A program made the position numbers and the translations under genes. From Anisodus tanguticus (lineage: Eukaryota > Streptophyta > Magnoliopsida > Solanales > Solanaceae): 64,000 bases of DNA. Numbering within the stretch: position 1 is the stretch's first letter; every line of letters starts with the position of its first letter. The notes under the pieces were generated by a model. The model made no database searches. It was not told where the DNA came from and saw nothing but the letters and a program-made list of their open reading frames with translations. The stretch is taken from assembly GCA_034509755.1 (NCBI GenBank), contig CM067561.1, forward strand, positions 5,894,646-5,958,645, in the 5' to 3' direction. Shown here one piece after another: positions 1 through 11,660 of the stretch.

Positions 1-986
1 TCATAATTTTAAGTTAGAAACATGTTATCCATAATCTAGATAGTTATAATCCTAAGTTTCATAGAATTCTAACCCCAATTGAGCCACCAATTCATGAATT
101 AACCAAAAATCCAATTTGTCTCAAAACTCATAAAACAATCATTTGAAAATCCGGATTAGATTCACAATTCATGTTAGAAAAAGTTTACCCAAAGCTTCAA
201 CAAGCTAATACTAGGAAATCTACTAAAACAAATCATGATTAATTAGAGAAAATCTATTTTTCAACGTAGGGTTTATAAGCCATAAAATTTCCATCCTAAA
301 ACGTGATTCCTAGAATGAAATCACTAATCAATCAAAGATAAAACTAGAATAGGATGATAAAAAACTTACCCAAAGAGGTTTGTTAAAGAAACCTCTTAGG
401 AACACCAAAAACCGAGATCCCTAGCTCCTAAAATGTGTTTGGAATAAATGTGGATCGAATTGGGGGAAAATAATAAAAGGGTTTTTTGATTCAGTAATTT
501 CCACTTCTACGAACCTATTCTCGTAAGTATGGGCTCGCACAAGCATAGAAAAGGATGCAGGAGCAATCTTTACTTACCAGCCCAAAATCTACAAGAGCGA
601 GAAGGCTTCCGCAGATACGGCCCCACATCTGCGCTCCACCCACCGTAGATGAGGCCAAACCCTAACCCCAGGATTTTCACATCTGTGCACCAACTCCAGA
701 GAAGTGGATGCACAGGTGTGGCTCCCTATCCACAAGTGCGTTTACACCAGCACCAGAAAATTAAGCAATTTTCCAAAATTTTGATTTGAAACCTCCCGAA
801 TACAAAATAAATACACAGACTTAACATAAAACACGCTACGAACTCACTCACACACTCAAAATACTAGCCCAACGTTATTAATATGCATTATTTCCAAAAA
901 ACACTCTAATTTTCTCAAATATCAACATTAGCTAACTAGTTACCCGAATCAAATCAGAGTGCCTCGGGACCTTAACCAAAGATTTA
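1..986 (-). repeat. Gypsy LTR fragment, minus orientation, cut by window start
   Basis: This stretch has no coding frame. Its order of blocks matches the other minus-orientation gypsy LTRs of the window: a block ending in 'gattcagtaatttcc', then a GC-rich module with CAGATACGG/CATCTGCG words around 590-740, then an 'actcactcacacactca' block near 843. The same series occurs in the LTR at 3596-7008 (6430-6660). The left end lies outside the window. The right end meets the start of a plus-orientation LTR at 987. Inference: remnant of a solo or truncated LTR. Confidence 0.6.
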
Positions 987-2224
987 TGTAACGACCCAAT
1001 CGGTTTTTTTGAGAATTGATGCTATGTTTTGTGTGTCTTCTAGTCCAGAAGTTTGTAATAATTATTTTGACTTGCTTGCAAAATTTGAAGTTAAACTGAT
1101 ATCATTTGATTCGCTTTAAGAGAAGTTTCACTTTGGAAATTTTGGCATTCCATTATTTGGATAAATTACTTATTTTAGAAAATGTACTCTGATTAAAAAT
1201 ATAAAGATTCCGCCTATATTTGAAATATTATTCTTGACCTATAGAAACTGACGAAGCTAATTTTAAAGTTTTTTTGGTTGTTTTTTGACAACTAAGTCGG
1301 TTTTAACATTTAATATACTTATATATAGTGAAAAGATGGTAACGGGAAGACATAAGACCCGGATTCAAAATTTGTTGGTTCCATTAACTTTGTATTGATG
1401 TTTATGACATGAGGGGAATGGTGGCGCAATTCTAGAGGCTCTCGGATGAGTTTAAGAAAAGGGATATTTTGGAAATTCTTAAGTTAAGAAATGAAGAAGT
1501 TTGACCAAAGTCAATACCGGAGAGTAAATGAGTCTTTTTCGAAGTTTTATCGATTACATTAGATCCTGAATGTGATGTATGACTTTGTTGAGTTGGTTCA
1601 GTTCCCGAGAGGTTCTGGTGTGTTTTAGGTGGTTGGTTGAGAAACTAGCTTTTGATAGGGTTTGGAGTTGACCATTGTCAAGATCGGGTCAAGACGATCT
1701 CGTTTGTATGTTTTGAGAGTTTGATCAGGTTCTTATAATGATTTTAGACTTGTTCAAAAATTTTGGTTAGATTCTGATGAGTTTCAGATGGGCTTGGGTT
1801 GTATGGTATTTGTTTTTTGTATCGACGTCGTTTTGAGAAACAAATGATACTATATTGAGCAAATGACCTTTGATTTATGTTTTGATTGAACATTTAGATC
1901 TGTATCATAATTTTGAAACTATAGCAACTGGAATCGTCACGTTTCGACATCATATGATAGAGACATGTCCATTGTACTTCAAATTGTTATTGCTGGTTTT
2001 CTAATAAAAAAATGGCGATCGCGATCGCGACACCTGGCGATCGCGATCACGATGAAGGAAAAAGGCCTGAGTAGTTTATAAATCAAGCAGTTTGAACTAT
2101 TTAGTAGTTTGAGCATATTTTGAGTTCTAGAGCTCCGTTTGAGGTAATTTTTGCGGTGTTGTTTTTGTCTCAACAAGGGGGTAAGTATCTAACCTTTATT
2201 TTGGTGTTTCCCCGTGATTATTTT
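987..2224 (+). repeat. LTR-like fragment of a second gypsy lineage, plus orientation
   Basis: It begins with TGTAACGACCCAATCGG, the terminal word typical of one class of solanaceous gypsy LTRs, and has no open frame of note. It carries a short GC-rich module of repeated GCGATCGCGATC words at 2013-2046 inside otherwise AT-rich DNA. It runs into copia integrase sequence at about 2225 without a recognisable LTR 3' end, so the junction is only approximate. It could be the 5' part of an LTR deleted at its 3' side. Confidence 0.5.
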
Positions 2225-3595
2225 AATTTGGTATTAAAGTTCAAGTATTGAGATTTGACAATGGGAGTGTCAAACTCTTTTTTCTTCTCTTGGAATTATT
2301 CATCAGAGTTCATGCCCCTATATACCTCAACAAAATAGAATTGTTGAATGAAATAATAGATATATTTTAGACACTACTAGAGCATTGAGATTTCAACCTT
2401 TAGTCTATATAAGGTTTTGGAGTGACTGTATTAAAACAACAGTTTATCTTATTAACAAACTTCCCTTTGGGTGTTAAAAGGCAAATCACCTTTTGAAATG
2501 TTATATGATAAAACACCTAAAATTGTCCACTTAAGAGTGTTTGATTGCGTACGTTTTGCATCTGTGTTACCTAGAAAGGAAAATTTTGCCCCTGGGCTGC
2601 AAATCCATATCATGGGTTATGCATAATCTCAGAAGGGCTATAGATTGATTGATATACAAACTAAAACTTTTATGTTAGAAGGGATGTTACCTTCATGAAA
2701 AACATTTTCCTTTTCATGAGCATTGTGATAACTCTGTTGATATGTTCATTCCACTTGAGCCTAATGTTGCTGATTGTGAGCATTCATCTACTCACATTTC
2801 ACACCATAATCCGCTTGTGCATAGGGACCTTGTTCCTGTGTCACCCCAATTATACATACACTTCAAATAGAGGAATGTATTCCTCATGTTACTCAAGATA
2901 CACCCACTGATTCTATATCCACTCCACTTGTTGTTGTTGAAGACACTATAGTTACTCTTGCACTTGATTCTCTCATTATAAGTGTTGAGAATGAACTTAC
3001 CATATTTTCTACTAAGGTTGTTACAAGGTCAAGTGAGAACTTCCAAACATCCTTTACGGCATAAAGATTACCTCATTTCCAAGAAAACAAATTCAACTTG
3101 TTTGTATCCCATCAGTGATAATATCTCTAATAATCATTAGAGTCTTTCCTATCAGGGATATGTAGCAACCTTTTTAGTAGAAGTAGAACCAACCATCTTA
3201 AAGGAGGCTTCCAAGTATCAGCATTAGCTTGATACTAAGCAAGTTGATGGGATACTTTAGAACTCAATAATACTTTGGTTATGGTGGATTTACCTTCAGG
3301 AAAGCAAGCAATTGGTTCAAAATGGGCCTATAAAGTGAAACACAAAGCCAATGGGGAAGTAGGGAGGTACAAAGCAAGGGTAGTTGCTAAAGGGTACAGT
3401 CAACAAGAGGGGCTAGAATATCATGAAACGTTTTCCCCATTGGCAAAAATGGTAAATGTAAGGACAGTCATAAGTATAGTAGCGTCTTCCAATTTGCCTT
3501 TTTACCAAATGGATGTGAATAATGCCTTTTTACAAGGGGGTTTACATGAGGAGGTGTACATGGATCTCCCTCAGGGATTTCAAAGACCACAAGGT
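2225..3595 (+). pseudogene. Ty1/copia pol, 5' part: integrase end and first half of reverse transcriptase
   Basis: Decayed copia polyprotein. Near 2255 the integrase core word RFDNG is readable, and near 2290-2400 the words GIIHQSSCPY, PQQNRIVE and LDTTRALRFQ, the usual copia integrase DD(35)E region. A stop follows IVE. The stretch 2400-3240 is linker with many stops. From 3275 a clean frame gives the start of copia RT: a WAYKVK word, RYKARVVAKGYSQ, ETFSPLAK and MDVNNAFLQG, ending GFQRPQG. The frame is interrupted at 3596 by a solo LTR, and RT resumes at about 7009. Upstream gag, protease and 5' LTR are absent. The short hydrophobic frame at 2695-2910 is out of phase with pol and is not a gene. 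Confidence 0.85.
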
Positions 3596-6500
3596 TGTCA
3601 CGACCCAAAATCTCATTTGTGTCGTGAGGGCACCTACATTAATCCATAGGAGAACCACTATCATTAGTGTCGTGAGGGCACCTTTGATAATTACATCATT
3701 CACCAAATATAATTTTTTACTACCCAGAACCTAGTGTCACTCGTACAAGGACTCTAAGATACTAGTGCAGAAAGAATTAATAGTGATGCCCTGAATGAAT
3801 AAAGGTGACCTGACTGGAGGTCTACCTTAACCTTCTCGTGCTCCAAGCTGCAACCTGAATAGACCGAGTACTTGCATCTACGTCAAAGATGCAGAAAGTG
3901 TAGCATGAGTACACAACGTACCCCGTAGGTATCATAGGCCGACAATGATGAAAGCTACGTAACAGATATAAACATCATGATTACTCTCAAATAGGTCATA
4001 TTCTAGACAATTCAAATAGTCACATAATCACCTTAATTACTTACGAATTCATAAACCAAAATAAATCACTCAGTTCACATAAGGGTCAATCACAACCAAG
4101 TACACTTCAATACATGTAGCACACAGGGACTTTACTATCGATGCTCACCGATCTAACCCTCTGTCTAAGTCATATTCATATTCCGCCCACTTACTCGACT
4201 TGACACAATCAATAAGCAAAATGACACTTAGTAAACAACATTATTTAAAAAATACCCTCCAAGGATATGATACCTAGGCTAACGTACCACCTTAGTTCTT
4301 TTATTAACTTAGCATTTAGACTTAGTTACGACTCTAGGCGTCCACGGGCATAACACACATTGGTTCATTAATGTCTTCATTATATAAAAGTAGGAGTCTA
4401 TGCCCTACACCATTGGATCATGAAGGAAAGTCTGCATACACTTAGCATACAAGTCAACAACTACCACAACAATACACAGACACACATAGTTCCCTAGATC
4501 TAAATGATAATTCTGACAAGTAGGCATTTCTTACCATCATAACAGTTTGACATCGAATACTTAGACCATAAGTTGTAAACCACACTACCAAATCCATAGC
4601 GAACAAGCCTAATCATGGCAACCAATCCAATAAGGTCAATCTAATCATCCAAGTACAGTTAATCAGAAAAATCACCCAGTTCCAATCACTATCAAGAATA
4701 ATTATTTTATCTAAATAAACAAGTTTACCATTAAAAGTTCAATCTTTTAGTTCTTATGCTAGGAACATGTAAAGATCCCATCTCTATATCGTTCCTAACA
4801 ATCCAAGTTATAAAGATCCCAACTTTATTAGCATTTCTAACAATCAAGGTCATAAAGATTCCATCTTTATATCATTACCATACCTTCTCATATTTTAGTC
4901 TTACATCAAGAATAAGTTACAAGGTGCCAGTATTTTATTCCTTAAAAGTCACATGATCATAAAGTCTACAGCTTTACATCACCGAGTACACATGGCAACA
5001 ATTACACGTCGAGAAGTATGAATGGAATGCAATGCAGATGATATGTATGCAATGAAATAGCAATATGTCCTGGTATATACATGTTGTTGCAGTATCTGTC
5101 ACGTGACTCATGGGAGACTCATAAGGTCTATATACCCATTCGATCCCATCTGATTCCAACTCTATGGCTGTAGTGTCATAATCATTCAGAATTTCCCATT
5201 GGATCCCAACTCTGTGGTTGTAGTATCATCATCAATCATCACTCTTTTACCATGTACCATATTCAATAACAGGCTTTCAAGCCCATTTCATCAGTATCTC
5301 AACAGTTCAAATGCCAATAATAATGTGTATGAATGATATTGATATGTGTACACCATGCAAAAGCATAATCAATACAATTAATATTATCGAATCATTTTCA
5401 AGTATTTAAATGCAATGTAGAGCGACGAATTCATGACAAGACAAATCACAATAAGCTATCAAGAATAAGGAATGAATATCATAGGTTTACAGAAGCTACA
5501 GAACATGTAATTTCATGTACATCAGTTTATCATATCGAAAGCAATGTGATGACTAAACACACAATATCATCAATGTCGACAATCCCACATAATGGCGACA
5601 AACCCAAATAATAGCAGTCGGAATCTAAGGTTGATTCCTCAAATCACCCATCAACACAGTTCAACATCAGTACCCACCCAAGTGTTCATCAAAACCGCTA
5701 AGATGGGACCCCCAAACATGTCCAATACCCTTTAACATTTATAACTACTACGTACTTCTATCATAGTCTAAAAGAGTTAAACCGTAGCCTAGTTCAATGC
5801 CGAGCAAATTCCACGAACTATCCAGCAAGTACCTTGCCCTTTTATAGGGCCTCCGAACACGCGAAGTCTACCAAATAAATATTCTATCTTAGCTTACGAA
5901 CCAAGAAGAAAAGGGAAGAACTCCAAGTAGATAAAGTAACCCAAATAAAAGGGAATCCAAACCCAAAAAGGGCAAAATATTAACTTTACATCGAAAACAT
6001 TTTACCCAAAGTTCCCAAGATCCAAAATATTAATCATCAACCCAAACTAACATCAATTTCATCAATTTAACCAAAATGGCCCAATCTTTATGAGAAACCC
6101 CATTTACCAATCTATTTAGGAAACTAGTTTAAAATCTCACATTCAACTTAATAGTTGTTTCCCATCAACGCTACATGATTAGAATAAGAAAGTCATCCCA
6201 AAAATCCCATCTTTAATTGAAGAAATCAAGTTGTCAAAAAATAGAGTTTCAACATTTAAAACCCTCATTCCCCCACCAAATTACCACCATTAAAATCATT
6301 ACATAAGAACTTAAATAATCAAAAGGGAGTTAAATAATCTTACCCCTAAGAAATCCTTGCTAAATATCTTTAAAAAACCCTCCTCTACCGAGCCTCTTTG
6401 CTTAAGAAAACATTTTTGAGAAAGTGTGGTTCGAAATGGAAAAGTGGGAAAATAAAAAGGATTTTCTGATTCAGCGATGTCTACTTCTGCGGAACCCCGT

Positions 6501-7008
6501 CCGCTTTCGCGGACACGCTTCGATGAACAAACCATCCGCTAAAGCGAAACTCATTAAGTATCTACATTTTCGCATCGGCGGAAGATGGTCGCTTAAGTGA
6601 GTGCGCGTATGCTGAAATAATCCTCGTAGATGCGGAGGAAGGAAATAACACTGAGGCTGGCACCTGCGGACCAGGGTCAACCCCCAACCAGCCAAAATTA
6701 AGTTTCCAACTAAGGGTACAAAATGCTCCCAAATTCCTCGGGAACAGAACCAATCATGCCACCAAGTCATAATCGGCCCTCTAAACCTCATGGAATCGAT
6801 GGTATTTCGGAAAAGATCTGTTTACCTAAAATTCAACTATTGGTCAAACGATTTGAAATTACAAGCTCTAATTTCCTCAAGTCCTTTCAAGACTCGCCCG
6901 ATGACCTCGGGAATGGTGCCGTCCATCCCCGTGGATCAAATACGCGTTTGGGAAGGGTCAATAGGGGTAAAAGGGTAAAATGTCTAAACGACCAAACAGA
7001 TCGTTACA
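3596..7008 (-). mobile_element. Solo gypsy LTR inserted in copia reverse transcriptase
   Basis: A 3.4-kb block with TG...CA ends (TGTCACGACCC to TCGTTACA on the plus strand) separates the two halves of the copia RT. Flanks aaggt (3591-3595) and aagtt (7009-7013) fit a 5-bp target duplication with one change. Internal blocks are those of the other gypsy LTRs read backwards: the conserved 'gtagcatgagtacacaacg' block near 3900, a 'tcaacacagttcaacatc' block near 5650 and the GC-rich module at 6480-6660. There is no PBS or internal coding, so unequal recombination between two LTRs is the likely origin. A local imperfect duplication occurs at 5140-5230 ('ccaactct.tgg.tgtagt' twice). No gene lies within it. 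Confidence 0.85.
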
Positions 7009-8150
7009 AAGTTATGAAAGCTTCTCAAGTCATTATATGGTTTGAAACAGGCCTCAAGAAAATGGAATCTCAAGCTGACTGAAGTATTAATTGAAACAGG
7101 CTATATCCAGAGTCCTTACGATCATTCTTCGTTCACAAAGAAGTGTGGTACTGATATAGCTGTTATACTAGTTTATGTAGATGATCTTTTACTAACTGGA
7201 AGCAGCATGATCTTGATCCAAGAGTTGAAGTCTTCACTGCACAGTAGATTCAAGATGAAGGATCTTGGACACCTCAAATATTTTCTTGGCATTGAGGTTC
7301 TGAGGTCCAAGACTGAAATTCTACTCAATCAAAGGAAATATGCCCTTGAGTTGATATTAGACTCTTGGCTCAATGGAGCCAAACCAGTTAATACACCCTT
7401 GGAGGCAAATGTGAAAGTTACCACAGTTGATTATGATGAACACACATGCATATCTGATGACCCTCTTTACCAAGATGTCACTTCTTATCAAAGGATTATT
7501 GGAAGATTGCTCTATTTGGTGATTACTAGACCTAACATTAGCTTTGTTGTTCAGGTATTGAGTCAATTCATGCAATTCCCACAGGTGACACACTGGGAAG
7601 CTGCATTAAGATTGATCAGGTATATTAAGAAATGTGCAGTACAAGGGTTGTTGTTAAGCAGTAATGCAAGCATAAGTCTAAAAGCTTTTTGTGACTCAAA
7701 CTAGGATGTTGCCCAAATAGCAGGAGATCTGTGACAAATTATGTCATAAAGTTGGGACAATCTCATTTCCTGGAAGTCCAAGAAACAACAAATAGTGAGC
7801 AGGAGTTCAGCTGAGGCTTAATATAGAAGTATGGCAGCTGCAGTTTCAGAGATCATTTGGTTATTAGGTCTGTTGAAAGATCTCAATGTTTCTGTCAAAA
7901 CTCTAGTCAAAATGCATTGTGATAATAAGACAGTCATTCAAATTGCCACTAATCCCATCTTCCATGAGAGAACTAAGCATATTAACATTGATTGTCATTT
8001 TGTGAGAGAAAACCTAAAGGCAGGATTAGTTAACACTAAGGATCAATTAAATGATTTTATTACAAAAGGATTGGGTGCTTCTCAACATCATCCCCTATTA
8101 AGCAAGCTTGGTGTTTTTGATGTGTACACAAACTCCAGCTCGAGGGGGAG
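7009..8150 (+). pseudogene. Ty1/copia pol, 3' part: reverse transcriptase catalytic half and RNase H
   Basis: The frame from 7042 to 7704 (220 aa) starts at the copia word SLYGLKQASRKW just after the solo LTR. It carries the RT active site YVDD at residues 45-48 (7174-7185), then DLGHLKYFLGIEV and GRLLYLVITRPN. After CDSN a stop at 7702-7704 breaks the RNase H domain. Further on, SWKSKKQQ and SRSSAEA are readable, but the RNase H Glu codon after SSAEA is a stop (TAA). The last frame, 7831-8163, has the copia C-terminus with HCDNKTVIQIA and RTKHINIDCHFVRE. A purine tract CGAGGGGGAG at 8141-8150 is the likely polypurine tract. The element is inactive: split, with several stops. Confidence 0.9.
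8141..8150 (+). promoter_or_regulatory. Copia polypurine tract
   Basis: CGAGGGGGAG lies at the end of the copia RNase H frame and directly before TATTGGAG, a one-base variant of the TGTTGGAG start common to copia LTRs. It would prime plus-strand DNA synthesis. Confidence 0.6.
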
Positions 8151-8192
8151 TATTGGAGAATGAAGCTTAACATGCAGATTAGTTAGTTAGTT
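8151..8192 (+). repeat. Remnant of copia 3' LTR
   Basis: Only 42 bases of LTR follow the polypurine tract before a gypsy LTR (TGTCACGATCCC) begins at 8193. The end is a short ttag repeat, so the exact target duplication cannot be read. Confidence 0.5.
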
Positions 8193-10376
8193 TGTCACGA
8201 TCCCTTTACAAAAATCGTGGTGGCACCTACACAACTCTCACCGATAGGCGAACCACTCTCGAATCATTCACATGATATAACATAATTTAAGCGGAAAGAA
8301 CAAAGTACGATATAATTTGTCTCATAATATAGATGTGGAAAATATAAGTCTGAACATCAACAACATCCCCCAAAATCTTTGAATACAAAAGCACTAGAGA
8401 TCTGATACAAGTATGATATAGGCACGCAAGACAAAACCAAATACATAACCAAAATAAGTATGACATGTCTCTCGATTAGCAAATAAAAAATTGTAATAGA
8501 GATAAACCACCCAAGGGTATGCTGAAGATAGCATCCTCACCCTGAATGCTGGAGAAACAACCGCTCGAACTCAGTCACGCGGCTCCACACTAGTAGAAGG
8601 CATTGAATCTGCACCAGAAAAGATGCAGCAAGTGTAGTATGAGTACACAATGTACCCCCGTAGGCATCATAGGTCGACAACGACCTGAAGATACGTAAAA
8701 AGAGATAAATACCAAGTTGACACCAAATAGTCCTATTCTAACAGTTCAATAACCCTACAACTATCACTTGTTCACAGAATGATTCACAGAATCAGCATAA
8801 GGCAATGTTCAGGTAAGAGTTCATGATCACATAAGTCACCTAACCCCAAACAGTTCAATAACAAGTTCCAAGTATCATTGAGTAAATAATATGCTATATT
8901 TATCCAGAGATTCAATCAAGTTATCAATAATCAATTCAACACTTGTTTCATCAACAGATAATCCATTAATGATATATGTATGATATGTTATGAATGCAAT
9001 GTATATGCCAGGTACCTTGATCTTTCAGTATACAGATGCTCAAGTTTTTATTATGAGACGCACACTCATAGGTGACCAGCAGAGTCTGTATACTTCTCCA
9101 GAATTTCCCATCGGAGACCAGCACTTGGCTGAATAATATCATGTTGCAAGCGTGCAACCCGTCCCCTCGAATATCATCATCATCATCTTGGTGTTGCCAT
9201 AATCTTATAAGTAATCTCACATTTTCTGTCTCTTGGACCCACAACATTCTATACCAATCTCATATCAATATTCCAGAACCATGAGTATATGAATGCAAAT
9301 GACAATATATGGCAAGAAATCATGATATAATGAGATGCAACCAAGTATAGAGATGAATATCACATGCTTCCAAGAATTTAATAACATAACAATCCAAGTA
9401 CAAATCAGGATATCATATCAGAAGCAGTGTGATGAATAAAGAACAATAGCAAATATGGTGACAAGCCCACATATGACGACAAGCCTAATCAATTAGCAGT
9501 CGGAACTAACATAAGGTTGATTTCCCAAATCACTCATCAACACAGTTCAACATCGGTACCCACTTAAACGTTCATCATAACTGACTGAGTGGGACCCCAA
9601 ACACGTCTAATACCCTTCAATATTTATAACTAATTACGCACTTCTATCGAAAACCTGTGAAAGTAAAACATAGCCTACCTCTGGGCCGAACAGAAGTGCT
9701 AATCAATCAAGCCTCGGTGATCGCCTTGCCTTTCCGCTGCACCTCGTGATAATCGAAGTCTAATCACGCATATACTATTAGTTTATGAAGAGCTTACACA
9801 ACATCCAATGATATAATCCTTAACAAAGAAAGACTTTAACTACAAACACCGGGTCCAGGTCACCAAGACTAAAACTTTATTACCCAAATACCAAGATCAC
9901 CGAGCCAACCTCCCGCTGAGGCAGACACGCAGGAGAAAACAGAGGTGTCGCAGGGGCGGACACCAGACACCAGATCATGGAAAACAAACTCAAACTCCCA
10001 TCAAACATATGAAACACTCCCGAGACCCCCGGGACACAAACCAGATATGCTCGTCTAAGGTAAAAGTGCTACGAACTCACTTATACACTCAGATTTCTCA
10101 TCGATCCAGCTAAGGCATACTTTTCTAAAGAATCGTCTGAAAAAATTAAATACTCAAATTTCACAAAATGCATCTAATAGCCTCAAGAAATGAACCAATG
10201 ACTTGACACCATCTGGAGCTACTGAAAGCGACAGGACTCGAACATGAACCCATATACTCAAAAGTCAACTTTGAGTCAAACTATCAAACTCTAAATTTCT
10301 AATTTTGTATTTTTCATATGAAATTCATGAAAATGGACCTCGAGATCCATGCCACCCATCCCACGCATCACAAAGC
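8193..10376 (-). repeat. Gypsy LTR, minus orientation, interrupted by CACTA end
   Basis: Starts TGTCACGATCCC followed by the conserved 'aatcgtggtggcacctacac' and 'ataggcgaacc' words, i.e. an LTR 3' end read backwards. The block with 'gtgtagtatgagtacacaat' is at about 8631. A GC-rich module lies at 9905-9960. Near 10345 the block 'gatccatgccacccatcc', which lies near the 5' end of the same LTR type at 33388, is present. About 85 bases of LTR are then missing because a CACTA terminus starts at 10377. The remainder of the LTR was not found elsewhere in the window. Confidence 0.75.
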
Positions 10377-10890
10377 CACTACTAGAAATTTGATCTATTG
10401 CAACGGGTCAATTTCCATTGCGATAGACTGTAAAACCGTTGTTATAGCTCTATTGCAATGGTTTAGGCAACCGCTACAACAGATCGCGTTGCAATAGCTC
10501 TATTGCATCGGTTCCTAAACCGTTGCAATAGAGAGCGTTATCGCAACGATTCTTCAATTTTAAAACTTGCTACGGTTAACTGTCTAATGAAACGGTTACA
10601 AACCGTTATAATGGAGCTTTATGCTACGGTTGTTGGTATGCTATTGCAACGGTTATTTCTGTCGATTCAACTACTACTTCAGTCTATTGCAACAGTTGTA
10701 TGGAGCTAAAGCGATGATTTTCAATTATTGCGACACTATACCATGGTTATTGCTACGGTTATTATAGGGCTAATGCAACCATTTTTACTAATTGTGACGA
10801 ACGTTATAGAGATATTGCAACGGTTATTATTGCGCAATTCAACCGTAATATTGGCCTACTGCAACGGATATTAGAGATCTATTGCAACGA
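10377..10890 (+). mobile_element. CACTA (En/Spm-type) transposon left end with subterminal repeats
   Basis: Begins CACTACTAGAAATTTG, the classic terminal word of plant CACTA elements. For the next 500 bases the word TATTGCAACGGTT and its complement recur every 20-50 bases with variations (10397, 10450, 10488, 10520, 10652, 10682, 10815, 10858, 10884 and others). Such subterminal arrays bind the element's own TnpA-like protein in characterised CACTA elements. The likely 3-bp target duplication would be agc (10374-10376), but no matching right terminus was found before 16500, so the other end is deleted or displaced. Confidence 0.8.
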
Positions 10891-11334
10891 TTTCATAAAA
10901 CATAACACAAAATATACCTAAATCGATCACGAGAACTATTCATAACCAGAAAAATAATCCAAGATCCAAGGTTAGGTAATATCCATAAAAGCAAAATATA
11001 TCAATGTTGTTTGACCATTTAAAGGTGAAACACACAAGTTCCAATGTTCAAAAATATAAAAGATTTCTAAAACATATGTAAAGTTTCAACAACATCAACC
11101 CAATTCTCTCAAGTAAGATCTTTATCACTGATTTCCTTGCATTCTTCAACTTCACCACCTACAAATGATAATAAAAAATTATTTAGCAAATTTTTCACAA
11201 AAGAACTTACTCTACAACAACAACAATGAATGCGCTAACTAGAGAAATAAAGAACAACAAACGAATTTAATCTACAACAATGAATTTAACCACAAAAGCA
11301 TTTAATCTACAAATGATAATAAAAAATTCTTCTC
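10891..11334. mobile_element. Probable CACTA interior, mostly non-coding
   Basis: AT-rich DNA directly inside the CACTA subterminal repeats. It contains one plausible minus-strand terminal exon (11109-11158) and an imperfect direct duplication: acaaatgataataaaaaatt at 11161 and again at 11309. The right limit is set by the start of L1-like coding at about 11335. Assignment to the CACTA element is inferred from adjacency. Confidence 0.4.
11109..11158 (-). pseudogene. Possible last exon of a CACTA-borne gene
   Basis: On the minus strand a pyrimidine/AT-rich stretch ends in ...CATTTGTAG, a good plant 3' splice site. It is followed by a frame GEVEECKEISDKDLT and a stop (TGA at 11111-11109). A short charged C-terminus after an intron, just inside the subterminal array, would fit the accessory gene of a CACTA transposon. 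The rest of the gene was not identified and the exon is only 50 bases, so this is tentative. Confidence 0.3.
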
Positions 11335-11660
11335 TTCAAAAGCTGCCTATGATCTGATCTCTAGCAATGAATGCACTAACTATAGAAATAAAGATCTAAC
11401 CTGGTTATGGAAAGCTAACACTATGAACAAGCTAAAAAATTTCTTATGGTTAGTATGTCTTAATAGTCTCCCTACAACCAGCATGCTTCACAGAAGGAAA
11501 ATCTATCCTAATGATACTTGTAATATATGCAGAGAAGAGAGAAAATATTGAACACCTGTTTCCCAGATGCAACCACTCCAAACCACTTTGGGATCAAATT
11601 CACCTTAGCCACAATTATCCTCACTATAGGGATGATCCAGAAACTATGACTCTATGGCTA
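11335..11660 (+). pseudogene. L1-type LINE C-terminal zinc-binding domain (zf-RVT) fragment
   Basis: Two plus-strand frames joined by one frameshift read as the zinc-binding domain that follows reverse transcriptase in plant L1 LINEs: AAYDLISS, then DLTWLWKA, KLKNFLWL, LPTTSMLHRRKIYPNDTCNIC. After a shift near 11545 it reads ENIEHLFPRCNHSKPLWDQI. The Cys pair CNIC, then H and C of EHLFPRC, correspond to the conserved zinc ligands. No RT core or endonuclease accompanies it, so this is an isolated fragment about 300 bases long, probably captured in or inserted into the CACTA interior. It is unrelated to the RTE LINE further right. Confidence 0.75.

Noticed and set aside
2695..2910. Short hydrophobic frame starting MKNIFLFMSIV, resembling a signal or membrane peptide
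   Set aside because: It lies out of phase within decayed copia pol, between integrase and RT; no promoter or homology.
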